A stretch of DNA of 64,000 nt from Clitopilus passeckerianus. Taxonomy: Eukaryota > Basidiomycota > Agaricomycetes > Agaricales > Entolomataceae. Under the pieces are notes generated by a model. It had not been told where the DNA came from and ran no database searches. It was given only the letters and a program-made list of their open reading frames with translations. Made by a program: the position numbers and the translations under genes. Location: contig CALYLX010000128.1 of NCBI GenBank assembly GCA_944990035.1, forward strand, positions 620,001-684,000, written 5' to 3'. This document shows positions 48,254 through 59,119 of this stretch, piece by piece; position 1 is the first letter of the stretch, and each line of letters opens with the position of its first letter.

Positions 48254-49168
48254 CTAGGTTAGTTTATTCCATAAAATAAGACCGATGAGGAGAAGGAGTA
48301 TGAATATGATCGCCCCAGTGACAACCTTCTGCTTGTACATTCTGCGGATGTTGAAGTTAGAACCACCTCTCAAAGTATCGGTAAACTCTCTTGAGAGTGA
48401 TTGAGGACTTACTCCCTGATCATCCTTCCCAGCGTTTTAGACGCCCGGTCGATGGACGAATCCGCGGTATGTAGCTGAAGAGTGGTTAATTAGTATAGAG
48501 GCGAAGAATAACCGCCGTTGGTCACTTACAACATTGCGAGAGTTCTCAATCTGTTCTCTCTGCTGCCTCAAATCCATAAGTATACTTGCACCCTGGTTCT
48601 CTGTCTCCAGAGCAATCCTCTGGCTCTCCTGCAGACGTCGGCTGCCATCCTCCAGCATAGAAGTACCAGCAAGCAATCTTGCACGGTCACTATTGGCTCC
48701 ATACGGGTCGTCGGATGGGGCGTATGGCTGCCCACCTGATGAAGCCAGGAGGTCAGCACGGGCAAGGTTTGTATGCTGTTCTTTCAGTGTTTTCTTGTAC
48801 GTGGATAGGGATGTTTTGGCTGCCCTGAGACGATTCTGGTATTGTGCGCGTATGGATTGGGGTATTCCTTGGATTTCTATTTCCATTTGCGAGACCTAGG
48901 AAGTGGGTTGATGCATATCGAGTTACAAGAATGCGTTTAGGTTGCCTTACCATTTCATCTGCTTCGTCTAGTTCCATGTCGACTCGCCTCAGCGTAGCTT
49001 TCCTTTCCTCTGAACTTCATTTGAGATGAGGGTCGCATAGAATAGACTGCCCACTCACCAGCCCTGTCATCATTTCCTGCCTCCTCAAGCCTCTTCTCAA
49101 TTGTCTCTGCGACTTGCTGGAATTCCAGTTCATAGGTTTCAAACAAAGCTGTCGGAGAGTTGTTCATG
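48254..49168 (-). CDS. VTI1: v-SNARE VTI1
   Basis: Qb-SNARE for Golgi-endosome-vacuole fusion. About 220 residues in five exons. The start MNNSPTALFETYELEFQQ leads into the Vti1 three-helix domain (VAETIEKRLEEAG, TLRRVDMELDEADEM, QMEIEIQGIPQSIRAQYQNR, LRAAKTSLSTYKKTLKE). The SNARE motif runs from DRARLLAGTSMLEDGSRRLQ through ESQRIALETENQGASILMDL to RQQREQIENSRNV, then LHTADSSIDRASKTLGRMIR. A single tail anchor (VTGAIIFILLLLIGLILW) and a short NKLT end complete it, in the last exon at 48254-48340. Head-to-head with EMC3. Confidence 0.93.
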
Positions 49169-49327
49169 CTAGGCAATTAAGAACCAGTTCCACCAGGGAA
49201 CGATAGATAGATTACAGAGGGTAGGATATGAGTGGGGAGGACAGGTACAAGCTGCGTCGGCGCAACGGCACAAGCGGTGCAGGGTGGTTGCCTATTTGGG
49301 ACACCCATCTTTCCAGCAACGTCCACC

Positions 49328-50397
49328 ATGGCGGGTTCAACGTAAGGGCCGTTGGGCATGAACTCGTGAATGTATGCTAATTGCGCTCTAGGGTGTCGCT
49401 GTTTCTTGACCCTCAGATAAGGGACTGGGTCTTATTCCCAATTACCCTCGTCATGGTGTGTGGTCTTTTTCATTCGTGGCCAAACAGCGACTGACGCGAC
49501 TCCAATAGATACTGGTCGGTTTCCTGCGGCATTATGTTGTGGTGCTTCTCCAATCACCCCCAAAAAAGCAGCCCAGAGAAGCTATCCGAGAACAGCAAGT
49601 TTTCCTGACTTCGCCGATATAAACCTCAAATGCTAACCCCAGGTTTAGACGAGCACTTGCGCGTTCCCAAATCCTCCGTTCTAATGCAGCAAATTCACCG
49701 GCGCCTCCTCATTATTACATGTCTATCTCGCAACACCTCCGCCAGGCTTTTGCCGCAGGAGAATATCTTAAGGACGGCCCAAAAGATGGCTCGTCCAACC
49801 CACCTAATCCTATGGACCCTGCTGCTATGGATGGCATGATGGCTGGGATGAAGACTCAAATGGTTATGATGGTTCCGCAGATGGTTATTATGGGCTGGAT
49901 CAACTTTTTCTTCCAAGGCTTTGTTCTAAGTGCGTATTTTCGAATGTTGCCCGTCGACTCGCAACTGACCATGTAAACAGTCAAACTACCGTTCCCTTTG
50001 ACTCTGGGATTCAAGTCGATGCTCCAGCGAGGTATTGAAACGCCTGACATGGACGTACAATGGGTATCCTCACTGTCATGGTATTTCCTCAATTTCTTCG
50101 GTCTGAATGGCCTTTACCGGCTGATTCTTGGTGGGGACAACTGTGAGTCCATTGTACCTCCCTGCTGATCGCGCTCCTGAATTCATTCAATCATTAGCTG
50201 CGGACTCTTCTAAGGACATGACAGCATCGCCCTTCGCAAATGCTGGAGCAGCTCAACCAGGTGCACCACAAGATTTTAACAAGCTCTTCAAAGCTGAAGT
50301 GGACAACCTGGAATTCTCTGAGGGACAGTACTCATGGATAGGCGCAGATGTAGAAAACAGGCTTCTACGCAAATATGGCAAAATACCCGCTGCGTAA
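49328..50397 (+). CDS. EMC3: ER membrane protein complex subunit 3
   Basis: YidC/Oxa1-superfamily subunit of the EMC insertase. The start is ATG 49328 in the good context CCACCATGG; its short exon (MAGST) joins by an intron to [20 protein letters not shown]. Helix 1 is [17 protein letters not shown]. Then [17 protein letters not shown], built across a GC-AG intron (49595-49642), [28 protein letters not shown] (helix 2 area), [38 protein letters not shown] and LYRLILGG. The C-terminal cytosolic tail has [20 protein letters not shown] and ends GKIPAA. About 260 residues, as expected. Confidence 0.92.
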
Positions 50398-50541
50398 ATG
50401 CAGTGAAATGCAATCATTATTATTCTGGTACAACTAGCTGGCGCCCCAAACGAAATACATATAGTCGAGAAACTAAGTTAGTCAACAAGCACCTGAGCAT
50501 AACCACTAACAAGCAGGGTATATCTCTTCTAGCTTGACCCG

Positions 50542-51336
50542 TTATACCAGACCGTCGTATAGTGAGAGGGCTTGAACGATTGTTGGGTCCTGCTTGCTGC
50601 CCTCGACAAACTCCTCATACGTCAACTTTGCGTCTTTGTCCTTGTCCATGTTCCTAAAGATCTTGTCCACCCGCTATAGTAAAACAAAGGATGAGCTTGA
50701 TTTGGCAACACGAAAGTATGATATCACTTCACCTTTTCGGGGGTGTCCTCGTCGGCGGGCAGCTTCACCATCTCTCCGGTCATTTTGTATATAGACTGGA
50801 CGATCTGGAGCATCTCATCGTAGGTTATTGTTCCGTCTTTGTCGATATCATACAATTGGAAAGCCCCTGAAACGGTCGTGATGAGTGGAGCGCTCAAAAA
50901 TGAGATTATAAAAAGCGAACGAACATTTAAGTTTCTCCTCCAGCCTTCCTCGACTTGTAACGCTCAGAGCGCAGATGAACTCTTTGAAATCGATGGTGCC
51001 GTTCTTGTTCTCGTCAAAGACGTTGAAGACGTAGTCAGCAAAGTCTCCTGGGTCGCCGAACGGGAAGAATTGCTTGTATATCCGGCCGAACTCATCCTTG
51101 TTCAGCTGTCCAGAGGGACAATCTTTCCTGAAACCTTTATACCTGTCAAACGGTAAGTCGTCTGCGTCGACGGTCACATTCTGGATCGATTGACCATTGC
51201 TGTAGCTCCTTCTTATCAACTATTAATACCGTTAGATAAGATTCAGATCAATGTGGGCGTCGTTGGACTTACAGTAGGTGTTCTTTTGCAAGTCTGCAAG
51301 CTGATCTGGCGATAATTTGCTCTGAGATTTGCCCAT
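50542..51336 (-). CDS. NCS1: Neuronal calcium sensor 1 / frequenin
   Basis: Myristoylated EF-hand calcium sensor that activates PI4-kinase and affects calcium tolerance and growth in fungi. About 190 residues. The N-terminus [20 protein letters not shown] has the Gly-2 myristoylation signal. [20 protein letters not shown] covers the degenerate EF1 (the CPSG motif that does not bind calcium). EF2: [20 protein letters not shown]3: [20 protein letters not shown], rebuilt by splicing. EF4: [20 protein letters not shown]. The C-terminus [16 protein letters not shown] is strongly conserved. Confidence 0.95.
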
Positions 51337-51803
51337 AGTCGATGTTTGTTAACGAGGAGTCTACAGCTTTGGCAAAGATTACAGTTAAACCCCACAGAAC
51401 CTGGATTTGGATATTCCCGCGTGGTTGATTTTGAGGCTGTACAGAGATGCTGTAGAGGGGACCCTTCATCTGATGCTCCCGGCTGATTGTTCCATCTTGG
51501 GCGACGTTCGGTATGCATCGTGGTCGTTGCCAGACACGAGGAGCAACCAAAAGCAGTCGGTGACCACTAAACTCGTGGTCGTTCGGCGAGTCTATATATT
51601 GAAAAGATCGAAATTCTGTCAGTAGAGCTCCCCCTTTGAATCTGGTCAGCATCTCATGGTAAAGTCATGGCCTATCATAACCGACCGGCAGGGAACCACA
51701 TGCTGATTCTCTACAAAACCGATTTCTCAACGTACAAACACATCGATATTACTCTTCTCCCTCCGACCAACTACCTCCGTCCAGCCGACCCTTCCCAACC
51801 ACA
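51337..51803. other. Divergent promoter region
   Basis: 467 bases between the NCS1 start and the Cys-rich gene start. Frames that extend here are not supported by domains. No repeat or clear motif noted. Confidence 0.4.
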
Positions 51804-53230
51804 ATGTGTTATGCTCACGGCTCTATAGACCAGGCTGTCGAAGTCTGTCCTATGTGCAGGGTCTTTCCTCATGCCAGGTAATTGTTCGGAGTAATCAACA
51901 ACGTTCATGTTTGCCTCATTGATAACAGGTGTCCTCATCAACGTTCAATTTGCCGCAATCGTGCAGCACACCCTCGCATAGATGTATCCTATCTTACCAA
52001 TGCTGAAGGTCAGTAACCTATTGTACCGCTGGGCACCCGATTCAACGGCTAATCTCAACAACTATAGTTGACTCCTTCAATGGCTGCGGTTATTGCAAGG
52101 TTCGAACTACTTTATAATCCAACACTCGTTCTTCTCTCAGATTGAACGTCCAGTGGGCACAAACAAATCCTCCACCTAAAGTCGCTGGATTCTCCAACCT
52201 AGGTTGGCCTGGATGTTGTCGCCCACCAGCTCCGAACGAATATAGGTATATCTCCGCTGCTGACTGGCGGCCCGTCAGCATTGTCCACCAAGTTCCGATA
52301 CCTGCAGAGATCAGAGCCACATTAGAACACCTAGGTCGAAGAGGCAGCCCAGTGTCAGGCGGTCGTGCCTCCATTTCCACTAAGCCTAGCACAATGCCGG
52401 CCATGGAACGTAGAGGCAGTGGTAACTCCAGCCCTTCCAGATCAACGGCTGCCAGCAAGAACATCCTCATCACACCTCTGAAACCTCGCACTGGGACCAT
52501 CAACAGCAGCCCGAAAATACCTCAATCGTCACATTTTGGCACCCTACCCCGTAGCTCCAGCGCAACCACGATCTCTTCATCCGCTCCATCAATTGCAGGG
52601 GACCTCTTCCAAACTCCTCGCCGGCAGAGTATCGAGAGGCGTGGCGACGGGTCACAGTCTCTCAATTCATCGCCGAAGCGGAGGGATGTCGAACTAGATC
52701 AGTTTGGATCGATTAAACGTGGGTCGAGCATCAAACTGGCAGCTTCTCTTTCGGAGAAAGTGAGGATTGCACCTTCCATTGAAACGGTCCGACGGCGAGG
52801 ATCGGTATCCACTACCCAGCAAACCTCATCGAAATCTCCTTCACCTCCACGCCCTCGTACCGCCGAACAACCCGTCAACTTCATCGTTCCCCGATCAAGG
52901 AAGAAAGACGAAGACGAAATGTCCTGTGCTTCCAGCAGCAGCGGAAGTAGTGATAGCCTCAGCTCGGGCAGTGAGGGCACGGTCACATCCGATGGAGGAT
53001 TCACGGATTATCTGTCGGATGAATCGGAGGCAGAGCTGCAGAGGCAAGCTGAGGCCAAGGCTGCGGTAGTCGCCCAGAATCAGGCAGAAGAGCTTGAGTT
53101 CCGAGCAGCTCGTCAGCAGCTCGCACATATCGACTTACGTCCTCCCAAAGTATGGAGTTCAACGATACCCGGTAATAATTCGACCAATTATCATGGTCGT
53201 AGCGCTACCCTGACGCAGGTCAGGATGTAA
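51804..53230 (+). CDS. Cys-rich N-terminus plus long disordered Ser/Arg-rich protein
   Basis: Four exons. The first three build a Cys/His-rich head: MCYAHGSIDQAVEVCPMCRV, CPHQRSICRNRAAHPRID, DSFNGCGYCKWAQTN, followed by NLGWPGCCRPP and YRYISAADWRPVS. The Cys pairs suggest a small zinc-binding module. The remaining 300 residues are low complexity: Ser/Arg/Pro-rich with patches such as RRGSG and RRQSIERRGDGSQS that look like kinase sites, then an acidic Ser stretch and a short helix rich in Ala, Gln and Glu. From memory, similar heads with the GWPGCCRPP motif occur in other Agaricomycetes; no function is known to me. The exon 3/4 border at TGCAAG/TGGGCA gives the only open reading. Confidence 0.7.
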
Positions 53231-53493
53231 CACCACAATCAGTTTGTATCAATAACGTCTATTTTTCTTCAGTTTCGGGTTTGGTAGCTCTTGTTGTATG
53301 AATCTATATACGTGCTCTCTATGTATCCATTCCGTATGTACTGGGACCCTTATGAAATTGTATTGCAATATTCCGTCAACCTGTATTAGGCTTACGTGAG
53401 GCCTCAGCTTGTACGCACCGAGTGACCATGTTTGGAACCTCCCGTCATGAGGTGCACTTGAGTCTCTTCCCCGTCTTTCTGTAGTCTCTCTTG

Positions 53494-55005
53494 ATGAATT
53501 TAGCTCGACATTCTATCACTGCGACCAAGGCCATCCGTATATTGGACGCCCATTTCGACCCAGATTGTCAGATTTTTACTTCTTGCACACCCGCTGGCTT
53601 CGCGGTGTACCAAACATGTCCGCTCAAGCTCGTTAGGAAACGAGGTAAGACCTGCTCTTGAGATTCTGCTGCCTGATTCTAATCCTTCCATAGAAATATC
53701 TGGCGGAACACTCGCTGCCGCTGTTCCACTCCATACCTCAAATCTTCTCTTTCTGTTAGGTGGAGGTCGGAGTCCACGGTATCCACCAAATAAGGTCATC
53801 ATCTGGGACGATGCGGTAGGCTCAGAGGTGGCCGAACTAGAGTTTAGAGAGCGAGTGAGAGGTATTGCCTGTAGACGTGGTTGGTTAGCAGTCTGCCTGC
53901 GCCGCAGGGTGGTAGTCTTTCAGATCGGCCATCAGGTTTCTAGATACGACGAGTGGGACACATGCGATAATCCTAAAGGTGAGTAGTATCGCCCTCGTTC
54001 AGGACACCAAATGACTGATCCTGTTTGCAGGTCTACTCGCTATCGCAACGGACGCTGGGAGCACAATACTAGCCATCGCTGGTCAACAGCTTGGACACGT
54101 TCAATTGATCCACCTACCCCCTTGTCCACCTTCTGGAGCAAGCAACGCACAGCCCTCGTCACATCATTCGACTCCGACAAGACGTACTACCGCTTCAATC
54201 ATTGCAGCTCACACGACTGCCTTGAATACCCTTACATTGACGAAGTCAGGTCGTGTATTGGCAACAACATCCGGCCGAGGAACCCTCGTTCGAGTTTGGA
54301 ATACCAAGACTGAAAAGCTCTTGCGTGAGTTTCGTCGAGGTACAGATAAGGCATACATATACGGTGTCGCCTTTCGACCAGATGAGCGTGAACTCTGCGT
54401 TTGGAGTGACAAAGGGACAGTCCATGTCTTTACCTTAGCAGTTTCTGGTTCATCGTAAGCTCCCTCTGCCACATTTGATTTAGTGGGTTATTCACTCTTG
54501 TATTCTTAGAAACAAACAGTCCACATTTTCTCCTTTAGCACCTTACATCCCACTACCCAAGTATTTCGAATCCGAGTGGTCATATGCACAGTTCCGAATT
54601 CCCGTCCAGTCATCCCATATTGCTCTCTCCCAAACTCGATCGTCCGCAATCACGTCAACACCAGTCGACATGCCAGAAGAGGAGCGCTGCGTTGTTGGAT
54701 GGATCAGACGTCCAGACGCTGATAGCAAGGCTGGCCCAACAGAGTACCAGATGATCGCTCTGACTTTTGCCGGTGGTTGGTACCGATTGGGTCTTCCTGC
54801 AAATGGGACCGTACCGTCTTCTGCATCTCCTACACCGTTATCGAGCTCACCGCCCAGATCAAGTCCCACACCTCGTCAAAGAACGTCGAGCAGTGCCAGC
54901 CAATATAAAGGCAAGGAAAAGGAAAGGGCCAAGGAGGAGAAGCAGAGCAGTGATTGCACTCTACTAGAGTTCAGAAGATTTGGTCGCTGGGATGGTTGGG
55001 GCTAA
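53494..55005 (+). CDS. PROPPIN (HSV2/WIPI-type phosphoinositide-binding beta-propeller)
   Basis: WD40-type protein of the Atg18/Hsv2/WIPI family, acting in autophagy or vacuole membrane traffic by binding PI3P or PI(3,5)P2. The start MNLARHSITATKAIRILDAH leads to FDPDCQIFTSCTPAGFAVYQ. The diagnostic motif LREFRRGTDKAYIYGVAFRP contains FRRG, whose two Arg bind the lipid head groups. Before it are IIAAHTTALNTLTLTKSGRV and LATTSGRGTLVRVWN, as in the family. After it come a spliced segment, SPLAPYIPLPKYFESEWSYA QFRIP, and a Ser/Pro- and Lys/Glu-rich insertion, ending GRWDGWG. About 435 residues. The short blade-6 loop and overall length fit WIPI3/4 (Hsv2) better than Atg18. Confidence 0.88.
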
Positions 55006-55232
55006 TCCAAATAGCTCAGTTATCGGATATCCTCGTTGTAGTGTTGTGTTGTCTATCTCCTGCTCTCCTACGTATGTCGCCATTGGACATGGAACTTTGT
55101 ATACACCCCTCCGTACTTTGTACTTATACACTTGTAGAATAATCTAATAGGTTGCGTGTTTGCATATACTCCTTTGAATCTCCTCTATCGGAGGTTAAAT
55201 GAGAGGTATGAAAGGTAGTAGTGCACCGAACA

Positions 55233-55561
55233 TTATGAGGCTGAAGGCTTAGACGAGAGATCTTTGGTCGCCTCTAGGTTGTATTGCACATTCTTGCGAT
55301 ATTTTGTGGTAAGATCCGCTGCTGTTTTGATATGGGCATTTGCACGCAGGATCTCCTGCAGACTGTCGTCAGAAACGAAGCTGGATTGCGAGGGAGAGAC
55401 CACGAACTTCAATGCAGTGATTCAGCTCAAGAATCATCTCTGTACATTTAGACTGAAGGCTTATGAGTGCTTGCCGTTAGACGAGGCGTCCAATTACTGA
55501 CTGAGTTCTTGATGATCCTTTCCAGGAGGACTGCTTGCCTCTCGGCGTGTGGATTCTCCAT
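55233..55561 (-). CDS. DAD4: DASH complex subunit DAD4
   Basis: Kinetochore-microtubule coupling protein of the DASH/Dam1 ring. Three small exons give 75 residues. Exon 1 is MENPHAERQAVLLERIIKNS. After a 49-base intron exon 2 reads SKCTEMILELNHCIE. After a second intron exon 3 begins EILRANAHIKTAADLTTKYR and continues KNVQYNLEATKDLSS, ending KPSAS. The start MENPH-x-x-x-Q and the end VQYNLEAT match yeast Dad4 (VQFNLEAT). It shares a 94-base spacer with the divergent ATE1. It is invisible as a single reading frame because each exon is so short. Confidence 0.88.
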
Positions 55562-55655
55562 AAGATGATGACAGATCAAGGCAAGAATTGTAATACCCAA
55601 ATATGGCTTTCAGGGCCACACTCAGGGCCAACACAGCTCTTAACTACTAACTCTC

Positions 55656-57519
55656 ATGCAATCGCTCGTTACACCGTACGGACCTGGTGCTTCAACATGT
55701 GGGTACTGTGGAGACCACTCCTCGGAGTCTCCAGAAACATCTTACAAGGTTGCGAGCCTGAGTGCATACAAGTTGACATGCGATGTACAATCCAGATCTA
55801 CCTCAGTTGGGTGCCAGCCTTATTGATCTTTCAGTCAGGTTTACCAGAGAATGATTGACCGAGGATGGCGCCGTTCTGGTACACAAGCTCTTAAGCTTCT
55901 CTCAAATCGCCTGTGAATTCCTGAGACACGGTTCTTGCTTTCTAGGGACATACTGTTATAAGCCGAATTTGCGTGTCTCTTGCTGCCCTCAGTACACCAT
56001 AAGGTGAGCTAGTACAAGCGCTGAAGCCCATCAATTCTTTGATTGAATTATCTTAGGTTAGATGCCCTTGAATTCAAAGCCTCCAAGAGTCAGCGGAAGC
56101 TTTTGAATCGGTGCTGTGTTTCCTTATTGCAGCTCTTTGGTGAATCTGACTTGACTAGGTGGAATCGATATATCATGGTTGGGAAAGAACCAAGTATGGA
56201 TGTCGACGAAGGAGAAGAAAACTCAAAAGGAAGAAGGAAGCCTCGCCATCCAAAGCTTGGGAGGGACCATGTCTTCTCCCTTGAAACCTCAATTCATGCG
56301 AGTGAAGGTCCTTTTCTCGCGGAAGGGCAGAAAGCTGCACATCAGTTCACGGTTTATTCTTTTTCCAATGGATCTTTGAAGTCTACTTAAGGCGCTTAGG
56401 TCACCCTAGAACCATCGTCTTACACTGAAGAAAAGTACAAGCTATTCGAGAGGTATCAGACCGTCATTCATCACGACGATGATAATAAGCCCAAAGGGTT
56501 TGAAAGGTTCCTCGTAAATTCCCCACTTCTGGTATAGCTTCCATCTCTTTACCTAGTCCCGCGCTCGCGATACTGATCAACCCAAGAGGTCTCCTATACC
56601 ATACAGCCAGGCAAATCCAACTCCTGATCATCTTCCGTCGCATTATGGTGCCTATCACCAGATGTACAGAGTGGACGGCAAGCTCATTGCTGTTGGGGTT
56701 TTGGATATCCTGCCAGCATGTGTGTCAAGTGTCTACTTCCTGTACGATCCTGACTGGGATGAGTTCTCTCTGGGGAAGGTAACTGTCGAGTTCAAATTTG
56801 CGGTGACTAGGACTGATCAAGTTCCAAGCTCAGTGCCCTACGAGAGATAAGCCTAGTAAGAGAAATGTACAATGCCGGTGCCCCTAATCTACGGTTTCAA
56901 TACATGGGTAAGTTCAGTGAATTTGTCTCTCCACTGGGGTGATTCATGCCCAACCTGTAGGCTTCTACATACAGTCCTGCCAGAAGATGCGATATAAAGG
57001 GGACTATAGCCCTTCCTATCTCGCCGACCCCGTAAGCTGAGCATCAGGCTTCTGGATTGTACCATTCGTGGCTGATTTTATATTACAGGTGAATTATGAG
57101 TGGTACCCGCTATCCAAATGCACTCCATTATTGGAAAAGTACAGATATGCTTGCTTCTCGGACGAGACACAGTCAGTCGATGATGTCCCGGACGATAAGT
57201 CATACGGCAAGCTATTCTCTCCAGGCCGCATATTACCCAGCTGTTGACCTCATATCCTTTGACAGTGGTAGACGAAAACGCGTTTGGCGATGAGGAACTG
57301 GGAGAGGTTCAAGCGGTCACGAATATAACTGCTTCCACGTTATATGTGGCCCCGGTGAAGGTAGGCCATCAAAACAATGTATACTGTCAAGTCGTTGATA
57401 GATACACACCTCAGCGAAGTCCGCAGTGGGATGATAAAAGTGATCGCAGGAGTCTCCTGAGTTGTATTGAGGCGTTGAGTCCAACGGTGGCAAAGGACGT
57501 GATCTTCTTACCTTATTAG
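55656..57519 (+). CDS. ATE1: Arginyl-tRNA--protein transferase
   Basis: Adds Arg to acidic N-termini, creating N-degrons of the Arg/N-degron pathway. Eight or more exons. The start is [20 protein letters not shown], with the CGYCG iron-sulfur/zinc motif. Splicing then gives [40 protein letters not shown] and [13 protein letters not shown], all family hallmarks. The C-terminal domain reads [88 protein letters not shown] and [17 protein letters not shown]. The last junction, near 57180-57240, is uncertain: joining to [13 protein letters not shown] needs an intron with a weak donor. The C-terminal 80 residues are therefore tentative. Confidence 0.9.
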
Positions 57520-57702
57520 ACCTGAGGCATCCTAGCGTAGAAAACTTTCATTATGAGACTATACAATAGATGCATCTACCTCTGAAATGCAATATACTCT
57601 CGGACGTACTGCCAAATTCGGTAATGCCTGGAGATCAAAATTTTGAACGCTTGAGAATTCCTTCTACCACCTCTGGTTTGCTCAGGCTGATCCTCTAATT
57701 CA

Positions 57703-58940
57703 ATGGTACGGGCAATCACAGCTTAGCATGTGCTTTACTAACGATATGGTTAGCTTCGCCGACAAATCCGAGAGCGCCGTCAATACATCTACGCAAAGAA
57801 CCAAGAAGGGCAAGAACGCCAAATATATGAAAGGAAACAGCAGCTGAAGGATGCATTGGCCACAGGGAAATCCCTGCCCACGGAGCTAAGGAAGGATGCA
57901 TCGAGGCTAGGAAAAGACCTTGCATTTGACGATGCTCAGGAAGGTACGCGCCATAATTCCAATGAACAGCTTGGACAGTCCTAATTATGCTCTGGCCTTC
58001 TAGAGCTAACAACACACATCGACAATGAATATTCAAGAGCTGGTATGCAGGATCCTAAAATCATTATTACGACCTCAAGAGATCCTAGTTCAAAGCTCCT
58101 GCAGTTTGCAAAGGTGAGCCAGGCAGAGGGCAAGGATGGGGCAATGTCTTATGAACTTTCTGCAGGAAATGAGGCTGGTCTTTCCCAACTCAAATCGGAT
58201 AAACCGAGGAAATTATGTTGTAAAGGAGCTGGCAGAGGCGTGTCGGGCGAACGAGGTCACTGATCTCATTGTGCTTCATGAACACCGCGGCGTTCCAGGC
58301 ATGTTCCTCGCCGTGCCTATCGCAACGAAAGCTCAAAATTTATCTCTAGATGCAATGATTGTATCTCACTTTCCTCACGGGCCTACTGTCTACTTTACCC
58401 TCAGCAATGTCAGCCTACGACATGACATTGGGACGTACAGCAACTCAACTGTTTCAGAGCAATACCCACACCTAATATTCGAGAACTTCAGTTCGCGGTT
58501 AGGCACCCGAGTTCAAGACGTTCTCAAATACCTGTTCCCCGTACCCAAAGAAGACAGCAAGCGTGTCATGACTTTTGCAAACGAAGATGATTTTATCTCG
58601 TTCAGGTGGGTTTCTTTCCCTCGAATATCTATGTGGGGAATGGTAGTTAATATCCTCTTCGCAGACATCATGTTTTTGTCAAGTATGCTCGTCAAGTGCA
58701 GCTGGCTGAAGTTGGACCTCGCTTTGAAATGAAACGTGAGTCAATAGCTCTTGCAAGAAAAGTACAACCAATCAAGGATGTGCAGCCTATGAAATTCGGC
58801 TGGGAACAATCGAGCAGAATGAGGCGGAGAAAGAATGGGTGCTTGCTCATTATGCTCGCACGACGAAAAAGAGAAATCTTCTCTCTGGGCCATCCTCAGC
58901 ACCATCATCCGAACCTGCTACCAAGAAAGCTAGGCGATAG
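57703..58940 (+). CDS. IMP4: U3 snoRNP protein IMP4
   Basis: Brix-domain component of the SSU processome that promotes U3-pre-rRNA pairing. About 290 residues. The first exon appears to be the ATG alone (57703-57705), spliced across about 50 bases to [20 protein letters not shown] and [20 protein letters not shown], the conserved N-terminus. Then [19 protein letters not shown] (Brix start), [84 protein letters not shown], and after splicing [20 protein letters not shown]. It ends with a short basic tail, TKKARR. Confidence 0.93.
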
Positions 58941-59119
58941 CCTATTGGTTCAACTCAAAATCACGCTCGCTCAGGCTGACCTGTTTGGTGTTCCGAGCAC
59001 TTGTCACTGAAGTACTCTGCGCTATTGAAGGTACCGAGAAGGATCCAAGCAGCAAAAGGGTAGATTCGTACAGATTGATAACTACACGGAGGGTAGTATG
59101 TACTTTTGAAGTTTAGTGT

